Shown here: piece by piece, positions 1 to 9,016 of the stretch
How positions within the stretch are numbered: position 1 is the first letter of the stretch
Layout: every line of letters starts with the position of its first letter
From: DATARH01 sp963734125
GTDB taxonomy: Bacteria > Pseudomonadota > Alphaproteobacteria > ATCC43930 > CGMCC-115725
Direction: 5' to 3'
NCBI GenBank assembly: GCA_963734125.1
Contig: CAVTGB010000018.1
Coordinates: 62,001 to 126,000, forward strand
Length of the DNA: 64,000 bases
Notes under the pieces: generated by a model
What the model was told of the DNA's origin: nothing
Databases searched by the model: none
The model's input: only the letters and a program-made list of their open reading frames with translations
Program-made: the position numbers and the translations under genes

Positions 1-1
1 C

Positions 2-676
2 TCGGCGCCGCATCCAAAGCTGCGCTTCATGCTGCCGAGCGCGGATGATTTCGCCGCGGCGATGGGACGGTTTGGCGTCGGCGACAAGAGCCGCGTCATC
101 CTCTACAGCACGACGACCCCGCAATGGGCGAGCCGCGTGTGGTGGATGCTGCGCAATTACGGGTTCGACAACGCCGCGGTGCTCAATGGCGGGTTTCAGA
201 AATGGGCGCGCGAAGGACGCACGGTCGAGACCGGCCCGGCGCGGCCGCGGCCGGCGGTCAAGTTCACCGTGCGCGAGGACCGGAGGCTCATGGTGGGCAA
301 GGAGGCGGTGAAGAGCGCCATCGGCGACCCCGCAATCTGTACCCTCAACGCGTTGTCGGCGGCGCAGCACACCGGCACCGGCGGCACGGTTTACGGACGG
401 GTCGGGCGGATCGCCAAGAGCGTCAACGTGCCGGCGGCGGCGCTCATTGACCCGACGACCGGCGCCTTTCTGCCGGCGAGCGATCTGCGCGGCAAATTCG
501 CCGCGGTCGGCGCCTTCGACAAAAAGCGGGTCATCACCTATTGCGGCGGCGGCATTGCGGCGAGCGCCGACGCGCTCGCCCTCGTCATGCTCGGCCACCC
601 CGATGTGCGGCTCTACGACGCCTCGATGTCGGAATGGTCGAACGATGAAACCCTGCCGATGGAAACCGGGGATTAG
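2..676 (+). CDS. Thiosulfate sulfurtransferase (rhodanese), 5'-partial
   Basis: The frame is open from the window edge, so the N-terminus is missing; the first Met at 29 is probably internal. What remains is the end of one rhodanese domain and a complete second one. The C-terminal domain has the loop YCGGGIAAS, whose Cys is the persulfide-carrying residue of active rhodaneses. The family moves a sulfane sulfur from thiosulfate or mercaptopyruvate to an acceptor, usually in the cytoplasm or periplasm. Any signal peptide would lie outside the window. The gene ends in TAG and overlaps by four bases the end of the convergent gene. Thiosulfate versus mercaptopyruvate specificity cannot be told from CGGGI alone. 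Confidence 0.85.
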   Translation, partial: SAPHPKLRFMLPSADDFAAAMGRFGVGDKSRVILYSTTTPQWASRVWWMLRNYGFDNAAVLNGGFQKWAREGRTVETGPARPRPAVKFTVREDRRLMVGKEAVKSAIGDPAICTLNALSAAQHTGTGGTVYGRVGRIAKSVNVPAAALIDPTTGAFLPASDLRGKFAAVGAFDKKRVITYCGGGIAASADALALVMLGHPDVRLYDASMSEWSNDETLPMETGD

Positions 677-1134
677 GGCGCGCTGTCGTCGAGCGGCCGC
701 AGCTCGAAGACCGGATAGCGCGGCGCCAAATCGTCGAACGATGCCGCCGGTGATCCTCGCGGCACCGGGAAGAACCGCTGGACCTCGGTTGGAAAGCGGT
801 CGAGGTAGGCCTTGAGCAGAGGCGGGCGTGCGCTGGAGGGAAGTTCGCGCAGCGCATAGCGGCGGCGGCGCATCGCACGGACCAGTGCGATTTCGCCCGA
901 AATGCGTGCATTGCGTACCCAGTTGGCATCGCCGCGGGCGCAGACCAGATAGCCCTGGCCCTCCACAAAGAGCGGGTCCACCGGCAGGGAGATCATCCGG
1001 CCGCTTCTTCGGCCGCGGACTTCGAGCACATAGAAATGCCCGCGGATCACGCCGATCCGAACGAGACCAACGAGGATGCGGCCGAACAGGCGCTCGACGG
1101 CGCTCGGCCTCAGAAAGCGTGGGGCATTGTCCAA
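673..1134 (-). CDS. Deazaflavin-dependent nitroreductase-like (DDN/DUF385) protein
   Basis: A 153-residue protein with the split-barrel pattern of the Ddn family: a basic GRRSGRMISLPVD segment, then a strand with a Cys and the ARGDANWVRNARISG stretch that usually binds the cofactor phosphate. Relatives use F420 or, in proteobacteria, sometimes FMN or another flavin. The in-frame start is TTG; no ATG gives the full N-terminal helix. It lies convergent to the sulfurtransferase and 28 bases downstream of a LivF-type ATPase on the same strand. The substrate is unknown. Confidence is good for the fold, low for the reaction. Confidence 0.7.
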   Translation of the reverse strand: MDNAPRFLRPSAVERLFGRILVGLVRIGVIRGHFYVLEVRGRRSGRMISLPVDPLFVEGQGYLVCARGDANWVRNARISGEIALVRAMRRRRYALRELPSSARPPLLKAYLDRFPTEVQRFFPVPRGSPAASFDDLAPRYPVFELRPLDDSAP

Positions 1135-1162
1135 CGATCTCTTCCTCGGATGCTCAACCTCG

Positions 1163-1858
1163 CTACACCGTCAGATAGCGTCGCCGGATCTGTTCTTCAT
1201 CGGCGCGGAAGGCAGCCGGCGTCGCGCTGTAGACGATGCGGCCCTTGACCATGATCAGGAGGCGGTCGGCGATCGCCTCGGCCAACTTCATGTTCTGCTC
1301 GACCAGGAGGACCGTGACTCCTTGATCGCATAAGAGGCGGATCACCCGCGCCAGGTCGCGCACCACCAGCGGGGCGAGGCCCTGGCTCGGCTCGTCGAGC
1401 AGCAACACCTTGGGGTCGCTGACCAGCGCCCGAGCGATCGCCAGCATCTGCTGTTCGCCGCCGGAGAGTTGCGCGCCCTTGTTGTGGATGCGCTCGCGCA
1501 AGGCCGGAAAGAGCTCGAAGAGCCGGGGCAACGGCCACGCTTTTGCCGGGCGGCGCTCGGCGACGCGGATGTTCTCGACGACGGTCAGATCGGGAAAGAT
1601 CAGCCTGCCCTCGGGCACATAGGCGAACCCGGCGCGGGCGATCTGGTGCGGCGGCCAGCCGGCCACGTCCCTGCCGTCGATGAGCACCCGCCCGCCTGAT
1701 GGCGCGACCAGCCCCATCACGGTGCGAACCGTCGTCGTCTTGCCGACGCCATTCCTCCCGAGCAGCGCCGCAATCGTGCCGTCCGGCACCTCGATGTCGA
1801 CGCCCTGAAGGATGTGGCTGGCGCCGTAGTGTGCGTTAAGGGCGTCGATGACTAGCAT
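1163..1858 (-). CDS. Branched-chain amino acid-type ABC transporter ATPase (LivF family)
   Basis: 231 residues with a complete ABC cassette: Walker A GRNGVGKT at residues 34-41, signature LSGGEQQ near 131, Walker B VLLLDEPSQGLAP near 151-163. The size and the SEQGLAP-like D-loop region are typical of LivF, the cytoplasmic ATPase that powers uptake of branched-chain amino acids, amides or aromatic acids. No LivG, LivH or LivM partner lies next to it. A full livFGMH set sits 6-9 kb away, so this may serve a locus split by rearrangement or share permeases. The start is ATG at 1858. Confidence 0.85.
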   Translation of the reverse strand: MLVIDALNAHYGASHILQGVDIEVPDGTIAALLGRNGVGKTTTVRTVMGLVAPSGGRVLIDGRDVAGWPPHQIARAGFAYVPEGRLIFPDLTVVENIRVAERRPAKAWPLPRLFELFPALRERIHNKGAQLSGGEQQMLAIARALVSDPKVLLLDEPSQGLAPLVVRDLARVIRLLCDQGVTVLLVEQNMKLAEAIADRLLIMVKGRIVYSATPAAFRADEEQIRRRYLTV

Positions 1859-1980
1859 GTTAGGCAGCCGCGGGGAGCGACGGGGGAACGCTTCGATGTA
1901 CAGGGACTATTTGAGCGAGATCGTCCCCGCAGCAAAGCGGCAGAGGCACCCGGCTGAACGGCGGCTGGTCCTGCCGCTGT

Positions 1981-2241
1981 TCAGCCGCCTTCGAGCTTGG
2001 GGATGAAGAAGACTTCGCAGCCCTGGCGGATCGGCTGGTAGTAGGCGACCTCGTGGATCTCGCCGTCGATCGCGACGGTGGTTTCTTCTTCCAGGTGCTC
2101 GCCGAGGCCGGGATAGCGCCGATCCATCTCCTTGATCACGTCGCGCAGGATCTTTGCCTCGACCTCGAACTCCCGCACGCCGCCGGTATAGCGCCGGCTG
2201 AAGCCGCTCGATAGAACGACGCGTGCGGGAGTGACGGCCAT
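1981..2241 (-). CDS. ThiS/MoaD-like small beta-grasp carrier protein
   Basis: An 86-residue protein starting at ATG 2241. It ends in KLEGG, the C-terminal diglycine that MoaD and ThiS proteins use as an adenylated or thiocarboxylated sulfur-carrier tail. The preceding sequence (GEIHEVAYYQPIRQGCEVFFIP) fits the last strands of a beta-grasp fold, where canonical members have a 'DGDEVAIIPPVAGG' type ending. It lies 29 bases downstream of a molybdenum hydroxylase large subunit on the same strand, so the two are probably co-transcribed. A role in sulfuration or molybdopterin supply for that enzyme is an inference. The reading frame extends far upstream inside the hydroxylase gene, but that part is a shadow. 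Confidence 0.7.
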   Translation of the reverse strand: MAVTPARVVLSSGFSRRYTGGVREFEVEAKILRDVIKEMDRRYPGLGEHLEEETTVAIDGEIHEVAYYQPIRQGCEVFFIPKLEGG

Positions 2242-2270
2242 CGGGCCCGAGCCGCCGCTAGCCGCCCGGC

Positions 2271-4559
2271 TCAGTCCGCGCCACCGTTGTCGAGGGCGGC
2301 GCGCACCTTGGGCGGCGACATCGGCAATTCGGTCATGCGGCGGTGGACCGCGTTCTCGATCGCATTGGCGATCGCCGCCATCGGCGGGACGATGTTGACT
2401 TCGCCCACCCCCTTGGCGCCGAACGGGTGCGCCGGGTTCGGCACCTCGACAAGGACGGTGTCGATCATCGGCACGTCGGAGGCGACCGGGCACCGGTAAT
2501 CGAGGAACCCGGCGTTATCGAGGCGGCCCTGCTTGTCGTAGATGTATTCCTCGTTGAGCGCCCAGCCGATCCCCTGGGTGACGCCGCCCTGGATCTGGCC
2601 CTCGACGTAAGAAGGATGGATCGCGCGGCCGACATCCTGAGCAGCGACAAAGCGCAACACCGTCACCTTGCCGGTCTCGGGATCGACCTCGACATCGCAG
2701 AACTGGGTGGCAAAGCCGGGCGCGACCCCGCCCGCGTTGACCGAGGCAGCCGCCGTCAACGGGCCGCCGGTCAGCGCCGACTTGCCGGCGATCTCCTTCA
2801 ACGACAGCGGCGTGAAATCGCCGACATTGCTGCCTGCGGGCTTGGCGTGGCCATCCTCCCAGATGACGCCCTCGACATCGACGCCCCAGATCATCGCGGC
2901 GCGGGCGCGCAAATCGCTGATCAGCTTCTTGCAGGTGTCGACGACGGCCATGCCGGTGGCGAAGGTGACGCGCGAGCCGCCGGTCACATGGGTGTAGCCG
3001 ATCGAGGCGGTGTCGGCGACGATCGCCCGCACCTGGCTGTAATCGACCCCGAAGGTCTCGGCCGCCATCAGCGCCATCGAGGCGCGCGAGCCGCCGATAT
3101 CGGGGCTGCCGGTGGCGACCAGCACCGTGCCGTCGGCATTGATCTGCACGCTGGCGCTCGATTCGCCGCCGCCGTTGAACCAGTAGCCCGAAGCGACGCC
3201 GCGCCCTTGGTTTTTGCCGAGCGGCGCTTTGTAGGCGGGATGGTTGAGCAGCGCCTCGACGGTTTCGAGATAGCCGCCATGGGCGAGCTTTGGCCCATAG
3301 ATCATTGTCGTGCCGACCGTCGCGGCATTCTTGCGGCGCAATTCGAGCGGGTCCATGCCGATTTTTTTCGCCAGCATGTCGATGACGCTCTCGACCGCAA
3401 AGGCGGAGATCGGCGAGCCGGGAGCGCGGTAGGCGGCCGATTTCGGCCGGTTGCAGACGACGTCATAGCCGACCGAGCGCGCGTTATCGATCGCGTAGGG
3501 TGCAAAGGCGCAGAGGCACGCATTCATCACCGGCGAACCCGGGAAGGCGCCGGCCTGGAACCTGAAGATGCCGTCGGCGGCGGTGATCTTGCCGTCCTTG
3601 GTGACGCCCATCTTGACCCACATCGAGGAACCCGAGGTGGGGCCCGTCGCCTTGAACACCTCGTCCCGGGTCATCGTGATCTTGACCGGGCGGCCGGTCT
3701 TTTTCGAGAGGAGCGCGGCGACCGGTTCGAGATAAACCACGGTCTTGCCGCCAAACCCGCCGCCGATCTCGGCCGGGGTCACGCGCAGGTCTCCGACATT
3801 CATGCCGAGAAGCTTGGCGGTCAGCGCGCGCACCACGAAATGCCCCTGGCTCGACGCCCAGATCTCGGCCTGGCCGTCGGCATCGACCCGCGCGATCGTG
3901 GCATGCGGCTCGATATAGCCCTGGTGCACCGCGGCGGTTTTGAACTCCTTCTCGATGACGAAATCGGCCTGGGCAAACCCGGCGTCGAGATCGCCGATCT
4001 GGAATTCGAGGCGCTTGGAAATGTTGGAGGGCTTGGTCGGCGTCGGCTCGACCCCGCGGGTAATCATGTCCTCGAACAATAGCGGCGCGTCGGGCCGCAT
4101 CGCCTCGTCGACATCGATGACGTGCGGCAAGACTTCGTAATCGACTTGGATCAGCGAGAGCGCCTCTTCCGCGGTGGCGGCGTCGGTTGCCGCGACGGCG
4201 GCGACGGCGTGGCCCTCATAGAGCGCCTTTTCGCGCGCCATCACATTGCGCGTCACATGCCAGAAATTGACCGCCACCCGCTCCGGCCCGACATATTCGA
4301 ATTTATGATCGGGAAAATCGGCGGCGGTGATTACCGCCTTGACCCCGGGGAGGGCGGCCGCCTTAGAGGTGTCGATCGAGCGGATGCGGGCGTGGGCGTG
4401 GGGGCTGCGCAGGATGCGGCCGACCAGCGCCCCGGCCATCGCCAGATCGGCGCCGTACATCGCGCGGCCGGTGACCTTCGGCACTCCATCCGGACGTATG
4501 GGGCGCGTGCCAACCCATTTGAACCCCGTCACGACATCGTTCACGGCCAATCTCCCCAT
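2271..4559 (-). CDS. Xanthine dehydrogenase family molybdopterin-binding (large) subunit
   Basis: 762 residues. The N-terminal aldehyde oxidase a/b-hammerhead domain is seen in YGADLAMAG and LRSPHAHARIRSID. The molybdopterin domain has GGGFGGKT near residue 265, YRAPGSP near 375, and the C-terminal AKGVGEVNIVPP, whose Glu is the general base of this family. Members hydroxylate N-heterocycles, aldehydes or CO together with a FAD subunit and a 2Fe-2S subunit. Neither partner is visible in the window. Only the small ThiS/MoaD-like gene follows. The ATG at 4559 gives the normal N-terminus. The substrate is unknown; nicotinate, isoquinoline or purine-type substrates are all possible. Confidence 0.88.
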   Translation of the reverse strand: MGRLAVNDVVTGFKWVGTRPIRPDGVPKVTGRAMYGADLAMAGALVGRILRSPHAHARIRSIDTSKAAALPGVKAVITAADFPDHKFEYVGPERVAVNFWHVTRNVMAREKALYEGHAVAAVAATDAATAEEALSLIQVDYEVLPHVIDVDEAMRPDAPLLFEDMITRGVEPTPTKPSNISKRLEFQIGDLDAGFAQADFVIEKEFKTAAVHQGYIEPHATIARVDADGQAEIWASSQGHFVVRALTAKLLGMNVGDLRVTPAEIGGGFGGKTVVYLEPVAALLSKKTGRPVKITMTRDEVFKATGPTSGSSMWVKMGVTKDGKITAADGIFRFQAGAFPGSPVMNACLCAFAPYAIDNARSVGYDVVCNRPKSAAYRAPGSPISAFAVESVIDMLAKKIGMDPLELRRKNAATVGTTMIYGPKLAHGGYLETVEALLNHPAYKAPLGKNQGRGVASGYWFNGGGESSASVQINADGTVLVATGSPDIGGSRASMALMAAETFGVDYSQVRAIVADTASIGYTHVTGGSRVTFATGMAVVDTCKKLISDLRARAAMIWGVDVEGVIWEDGHAKPAGSNVGDFTPLSLKEIAGKSALTGGPLTAAASVNAGGVAPGFATQFCDVEVDPETGKVTVLRFVAAQDVGRAIHPSYVEGQIQGGVTQGIGWALNEEYIYDKQGRLDNAGFLDYRCPVASDVPMIDTVLVEVPNPAHPFGAKGVGEVNIVPPMAAIANAIENAVHRRMTELPMSPPKVRAALDNGGAD

Positions 4560-4787
4560 CAGTCAGGATCGCGGACTGGATATAAGAGTTGCGCGGGGCG
4601 GGCGCAAAAACAAGCCCCTATGCGCCGTCGGCGCGGCGCAAAGCCGACCGGCTGCGGCCGATACCGGGGACGCAGGGCGCCGTTGCGAAAAGTGTTGTCG
4701 AGGCGCGCGTGAACGCCGTTCACACCCGCGGCAAAATTGTGGCATGATGAAGCGCCAAGAGGCTAGATCAGGACCAGGACAACGGAC

Positions 4788-5411
4788 GTGGACAGGGATC
4801 GGGGTTTTCGGCCACGGCGCCGCCGCAGTTTTGACGAACCGGAATTCGAGCCGCCGCCGCGCGATTACGGCGCCGCACCGCGGGCCCGAACACCACAATT
4901 CGACGCGCCGTCCGGCCCCCCGGTCGGCGCCGTCGTCAAGTGGTTCAAATCCGACAAGGGCTTCGGCTTTGTCGAGTTGTCGGACGGGACGGGGGACGCG
5001 TTCCTGCACGCCACCGTCCTCGGACGCATCGGTGTGGCCGCGGTGCAGCCGGGCGAGACGCTTGAGGTGCGCGTCGCCCAGGGTCAGCGCGGGCCGCAGG
5101 TGACCGAAGTCTTGAGCGTCGATACCAGCACCGCGTCCACAATGGCGCGCCCGCCGCGACCCGGGTTCGCCCCGCGCTCCGACCGGCCGGTCCTCGAAGC
5201 GACGATGCAGGAAGCCGGCACGGTCAAGTGGTACAACGCCACCAAGGGGTTCGGCTTTATCGTCCGCGACGGCGGCGGCAAGGATGTGTTCGTGCACGCT
5301 TCCGCCCTGCAGCGCGCCGGCCTCAGCGGGCTCGACGAAGGCCAGCGCGTCATCGTCGATATCGCCGAAGGCCCCAAGGGCCCCGAAGCCACCGCCGTCC
5401 GCATCGCCTGA
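4788..5411 (+). CDS. Cold shock protein with two CSD domains
   Basis: 207 residues starting at GTG 4788. A basic, Arg-rich N-terminus (about 45 residues) leads into two cold-shock domains. The first carries GAVVKWFKSDKGFGFVEL (RNP1-like KGFGFV) and DAFLHATVL (RNP2-like). The second carries GTVKWYNATKGFGFIV and DVFVHASAL. A Pro/Arg-rich linker separates them. Double-CSD proteins are characteristic of Alphaproteobacteria and bind single-stranded RNA or DNA as chaperones. The gene stands alone, 228 bases from the divergent hydroxylase gene, so it probably has its own promoter. No clear Shine-Dalgarno is seen. Confidence 0.9.
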   Translation: MDRDRGFRPRRRRSFDEPEFEPPPRDYGAAPRARTPQFDAPSGPPVGAVVKWFKSDKGFGFVELSDGTGDAFLHATVLGRIGVAAVQPGETLEVRVAQGQRGPQVTEVLSVDTSTASTMARPPRPGFAPRSDRPVLEATMQEAGTVKWYNATKGFGFIVRDGGGKDVFVHASALQRAGLSGLDEGQRVIVDIAEGPKGPEATAVRIA

Positions 5412-5530
5412 CCCTTCGCGATCACCGCGGAGACAGGATTTTCCGCGGCCCTGCAGTGTTATTGACCGGCACTTTGCGTGCCGCGGTCGTGCCTCATGCT
5501 ATCGTCTAACCAAGGATAGGGAGGCACGCC

Positions 5531-6763
5531 ATGTCTGATGTGAGCACACAATCCGCTCCCCCCGGCGCGCGCACGGCATTGCCATCTGCGGCGAAGGCGG
5601 CGATGGAACAGCTCAACGGCGAAGCCGAGGGGCTCCATATCTGGCTGCGCACTCAGGCCAATGCGCCCTCCCAACGCCCGTGGTTTCATGACGAGGGGCT
5701 CGAAGTCGGCGGCAGCCTCGCCCCAGGGCGGGTCGGCGCCAACCAGATGAAGGCCGCGCCCCATCGCTGGCGGTGGCGCGAGATCAGCCCCTATCTCGGG
5801 CGCATCGCGACAATCGCGAAGACGGCCGACGTGTCGCCCATAGAGTTTGCCGACCGCCAGCAGTTTCTTCTGGTCAATCCGGGGCTCGGCGGCCGGCTGC
5901 AGGTGGCGTGCACAATCCGCTGCGCGGTGTCGATCTACAATCCGGGCGATGTCGCGCCGGTGCACCGGCACACCCCGAACGCCAGCCGCACGATCCTGTC
6001 GGAAAATGGCGGCTACACGACGATCGCTGGCGAGCGCTGCCTGGCCGCGCGGGGTGACTTGATCCTCACCCCGAACGGCACCTGGCACGACCACGGCAAT
6101 GACGCGGCGAGCCCGGTCATCTGGGCCGACATCCTCGATTTTCCGCTGATGGAATTCCTCGATTGCGTCTGGATCGACGAGGATTTTCCGGGCGAGCGCG
6201 CGGGCAACGCGCGGGCGCAAAAGCCGCTCCATGCCGACGGCTATTCGGCGCGGCTCTATGGCGCGGGCGGCCTTTTGCCTGGCTTTGTCTCGCATGCCCG
6301 CGGCAACGGGGAGGGGACCTCACCCGTCTTTCATTACCGGGGGGCCGAGATCCGCGCCGCCCTCGAGGGCATGCGCGGGGATGCGGGGGATCCCTACGAG
6401 GGGATTACGCTCTGTTTCGTCAACCCGGTGACCGGCGCCGCGGTGTTTCCGACCCTCGACTATTCGGCCCAGCTGTTGCGCCCGGGCGAAGCGACGCGGT
6501 GGAAGCGCGAGACCGCGAACGCCTTTTACATCGTCCTCGACGGCTCCGGCACGACCGAGATCGCCGGCCGCTCCTTCGACTGGGAGACCAACGACATTTT
6601 CGTTGTCCCCAATTTCCTGTGGCGCCGCCATATCAATAAGGGACCCGGCGACGTGGTCCTCTATCTGTGCTCCGACCGGCCGCTCTTCGAAAAGATCGGC
6701 CAATACCACGCCCAGGGCCGCGACGCCGACGGCGCGGTCGTGGAGTTGGCGGTGCGCGCATGA
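5531..6763 (+). CDS. Gentisate 1,2-dioxygenase-like cupin dioxygenase
   Basis: 410 residues, the length of a bicupin gentisate or salicylate 1,2-dioxygenase. The N-terminal cupin has the iron ligands in VHRHTPNAS (His145, His147) and TWHDHG (His186). The C-terminal cupin has only a degenerate metal site, as usual in this family. Enzymes of this family cleave the aromatic ring of gentisate, 1-hydroxy-2-naphthoate or salicylate with O2 in the cytoplasm. AGGGAGG lies just upstream of the ATG. The stop overlaps the start of the SDR gene (ATGA), so the two are translationally coupled. The exact aromatic substrate cannot be read from sequence. Confidence 0.83.
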   Translation: MSDVSTQSAPPGARTALPSAAKAAMEQLNGEAEGLHIWLRTQANAPSQRPWFHDEGLEVGGSLAPGRVGANQMKAAPHRWRWREISPYLGRIATIAKTADVSPIEFADRQQFLLVNPGLGGRLQVACTIRCAVSIYNPGDVAPVHRHTPNASRTILSENGGYTTIAGERCLAARGDLILTPNGTWHDHGNDAASPVIWADILDFPLMEFLDCVWIDEDFPGERAGNARAQKPLHADGYSARLYGAGGLLPGFVSHARGNGEGTSPVFHYRGAEIRAALEGMRGDAGDPYEGITLCFVNPVTGAAVFPTLDYSAQLLRPGEATRWKRETANAFYIVLDGSGTTEIAGRSFDWETNDIFVVPNFLWRRHINKGPGDVVLYLCSDRPLFEKIGQYHAQGRDADGAVVELAVRA

Positions 6764-7527
6764 ACCCCTTCGACTTGTCCAGGCGGGTCGCGGTCGTCAC
6801 CGGCGGCAATGGCGGGATCGGGTTCGGCATGGCGCAGGGCCTTGCGGCGGCCGGGGCGACCATCGTCGTCGCGGCGCGCAACCCGGAGAAATCGGCGGCG
6901 GCGGTGACGGCCCTGGCAGCGCTCGGCGCGCCCGGCGCGTTTATCGCGCTCGATGTCGCCGATCCCTCCTCGTGCCGGGCGCTGATCGACGAGACCGTCG
7001 CGCGGTTCGGCCGCCTCGACATCCTCGTCAACAATGCCGGTATGTCGATCAGGAAGCCGCCGCAGGACTATGCAATCGGCGAATGGCAGGCGGTGCTCGA
7101 TACCAATCTGACCGGCGCCTTTGCCTGCTCTCAGGCGGCTTACGCGCCGATGAGACGGCAGGGCGGCGGCAAGATCATCAATATCGGGTCGATGATGTCG
7201 ATTTTCGGCGGCGCCTATGCGGCACCCTATTCAACGAGCAAGGGCGGCCTGGTGCAATTGACCAAATCGCTCGCCACCGCCTGGGCCCGGGACAATATCC
7301 AGGTCAACGCGGTGTTGCCGGGCTGGATCGACACCGAGCTCACCCGCGATGCGCGGGCACAGGTCCCCGGCCTCAACGAGCGGGTGTTGAACCGCACCCC
7401 GGTAGGCCGCTGGGGCATGCCTGAGGATCTGGCCGGGATCGCCGTGTTTCTCGCTGCACCGGCATCGGATTTCGTGACCGGGGCGGCGATCCCGGTCGAT
7501 GGCGGCTACTCGTCGGCGCCCCTATAG
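6760..7527 (+). CDS. Short-chain dehydrogenase/reductase (SDR)
   Basis: 255 residues, classical SDR. The cofactor motif TGGNGGIG is at residues 14-21, NNAG at 91-94, and the catalytic Ser near 144 with YSTSK (Tyr157, Lys161). The C-terminal VDGGYSSAPL is typical of FabG-like and gluconate or diol dehydrogenases. I chose ATG 6760 because it gives the canonical N-terminus and overlaps the dioxygenase stop by four bases. Coupling to the dioxygenase suggests a step in the same aromatic pathway, for example oxidising a side-chain alcohol or dihydrodiol. The 3' end overlaps the convergent ATPase gene by six bases. Confidence 0.88.
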   Translation: MNPFDLSRRVAVVTGGNGGIGFGMAQGLAAAGATIVVAARNPEKSAAAVTALAALGAPGAFIALDVADPSSCRALIDETVARFGRLDILVNNAGMSIRKPPQDYAIGEWQAVLDTNLTGAFACSQAAYAPMRRQGGGKIINIGSMMSIFGGAYAAPYSTSKGGLVQLTKSLATAWARDNIQVNAVLPGWIDTELTRDARAQVPGLNERVLNRTPVGRWGMPEDLAGIAVFLAAPASDFVTGAAIPVDGGYSSAPL

Positions 7528-8271
7528 CCCCAAATAAAACTTCCGAACCAGCTCGTTGTTGTTGAGTTCGTTGGTGCTGCGGCCTTCGAAGGCGATCTGG
7601 CCGTGCACGATGACGTAGCCGCGGTCGGCGATGCGCACCGCCTGATTGAAATTCTGCTCGGCCATCAGGACGGTCAATTGGAAACGGTCCTTCAATTCCT
7701 TGATCTTGTCGATCGTGCGGCTGACGAGAATGGGGGCGAGCCCGACCGACGGCTCGTCGATCAGGAGGATGCGCGGGGCCGACATCAGCGCCCGGGCCAG
7801 CGCCAGCATCTGCTGTTCGCCGCCGCTGAGGCTGCCGGCGAGCTGGCCGCGGCGCTCGCGCAACGCCGGGAAGGTCTGATAGGACGATTCGAGGTTGGCG
7901 GCGATCGCGCTGCGCGCGGTCGGGCGGAAGGCACCGAGCAGCAGGTTCTCTTCGACCGTCAGCTTGGGGAAGAGCCGCCGCCCCTCGGGAACGAGCGTGA
8001 TCCCGAGATCTACGATGTCCTCGGTGGCGCGTCCGATCAGGTCGTACCGCTGGCCATCGATCTCGGCGACGATGCTGCCCGAACTCGGGCGCACCATGCC
8101 CATGACGCATTTCATCAGGGTCGACTTGCCATTGCCGTTGGTGCCGAGGAGGACCACGGTCTCGGCGTGGCCCACCAGGATCGAGATGTCCTCGAGCACC
8201 CGCACCGCGCCATAGCCGGCGTCGAGGTGGCTGATCGCCAAACTGTTCTTCGATGACGAGCTATTCGCCAA
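7522..8271 (-). CDS. livF: ABC transporter ATPase, LivF type
   Basis: 249 residues. Walker A GTNGNGKS at about 43-50, signature LSGGEQQ, Walker B ILLIDEPSVGLAP, then the HNFNQ-like AEQNFNQAV switch. This is the second ATPase of a branched-chain amino acid-type importer. The apparent start at 8271 is TTG and overlaps livG by 11 bases; another TTG eleven codons in would also serve. It is the last gene of the livHMGF operon read right to left. The adjacent dioxygenase and SDR hint at an aromatic acid as the transported substrate, which is inference only. Confidence 0.88.
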   Translation of the reverse strand: MANSSSSKNSLAISHLDAGYGAVRVLEDISILVGHAETVVLLGTNGNGKSTLMKCVMGMVRPSSGSIVAEIDGQRYDLIGRATEDIVDLGITLVPEGRRLFPKLTVEENLLLGAFRPTARSAIAANLESSYQTFPALRERRGQLAGSLSGGEQQMLALARALMSAPRILLIDEPSVGLAPILVSRTIDKIKELKDRFQLTVLMAEQNFNQAVRIADRGYVIVHGQIAFEGRSTNELNNNELVRKFYLGL

Positions 8272-9016
8272 GGTAGGCCCTTTCGACTTCGGGATTGGCC
8301 ATCACCTCCTGCGGCAGGCCGTCGGCGATCTTGTGGCCGGCGACAAGGACGATGAGCCGGGTCGAAAAGCTCATCACCGCGCGCATGATGTGCTCAATGA
8401 GGACGATCGTGATGCCCTCTTCGTTGAGGCGCAACAGGACGGCGATAATCTCCTCGACCTCGGCCGGCGAGAGCCCCGCCATCGCCTCGTCGGCGAAGAG
8501 GAGGCGCGGCTGGGTGGCGACGGCGCGGGCAAGCTCCAGTTTGCGCATCTCGACCTGGGTCAGGTCGCGCGGCAGGCGGCCCGCCTTTTCGGCGAGCCCG
8601 ACCTGGTGCAGGAGCTCGTGACAGCGGGCGTCGGTCTGGGCGGCGGACAGCCGGTGGCCCGGGCGGGCGTTGACGGTGAAGGTCAAGGGGACCCGCAAAT
8701 TATCGACGAGGCTGAGGGTGTGAAACGGCCTTGGCAATTGAAAGCTGCGCGCGAGCCCGAGGCGGGTGCGCTGATGGGTGACGAGGCCGTCGAGCTTTTG
8801 CCCATCGAACCGGACGCTGCCGGTCTCGTTGTGGAGGGTGCCGCACAGGCAGTTGACGAGGGTCGACTTGCCCGAGCCGTTCGGCCCGATGAGGCCCAGC
8901 CGCTCGCCGGTGCCGACAGTGAGCTCGATGTTGTCGAGCGCGATAAATCCGCCAAAGCGCTTGCCGAGGCCGGTCACCGAGAGGAGGGGGACCGCGAGGA
9001 GCGGGGCCTCGCTCAC
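8261..9016 (-). CDS. livG: ABC transporter ATPase, LivG type
   Basis: 251 residues starting at GTG 9016, whose GTGA overlaps the livM stop. Walker A GPNGSGKST near 44-52; a degenerate signature region, DLTQVEMRKLELARA, in place of LSGGQ; Walker B LLFADEAMAGLSP; and the H-loop IEHIMRAVM. The VEMRKLE variant of the signature is common in LivG. A longer open frame continues upstream to 9796 but only as a shadow of livM. The protein pairs with LivF to drive transport through LivHM at the inner membrane. Confidence 0.87.
   Translation of the reverse strand: MSEAPLLAVPLLSVTGLGKRFGGFIALDNIELTVGTGERLGLIGPNGSGKSTLVNCLCGTLHNETGSVRFDGQKLDGLVTHQRTRLGLARSFQLPRPFHTLSLVDNLRVPLTFTVNARPGHRLSAAQTDARCHELLHQVGLAEKAGRLPRDLTQVEMRKLELARAVATQPRLLFADEAMAGLSPAEVEEIIAVLLRLNEEGITIVLIEHIMRAVMSFSTRLIVLVAGHKIADGLPQEVMANPEVERAYLGE

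Noticed and set aside
2343..4082. 579-codon open frame opposite the molybdenum hydroxylase gene
   Set aside because: It is the antisense shadow of a well-supported gene in GC-rich DNA; its composition (Asp/Arg/Gly-rich, no domain) is typical of such shadows.
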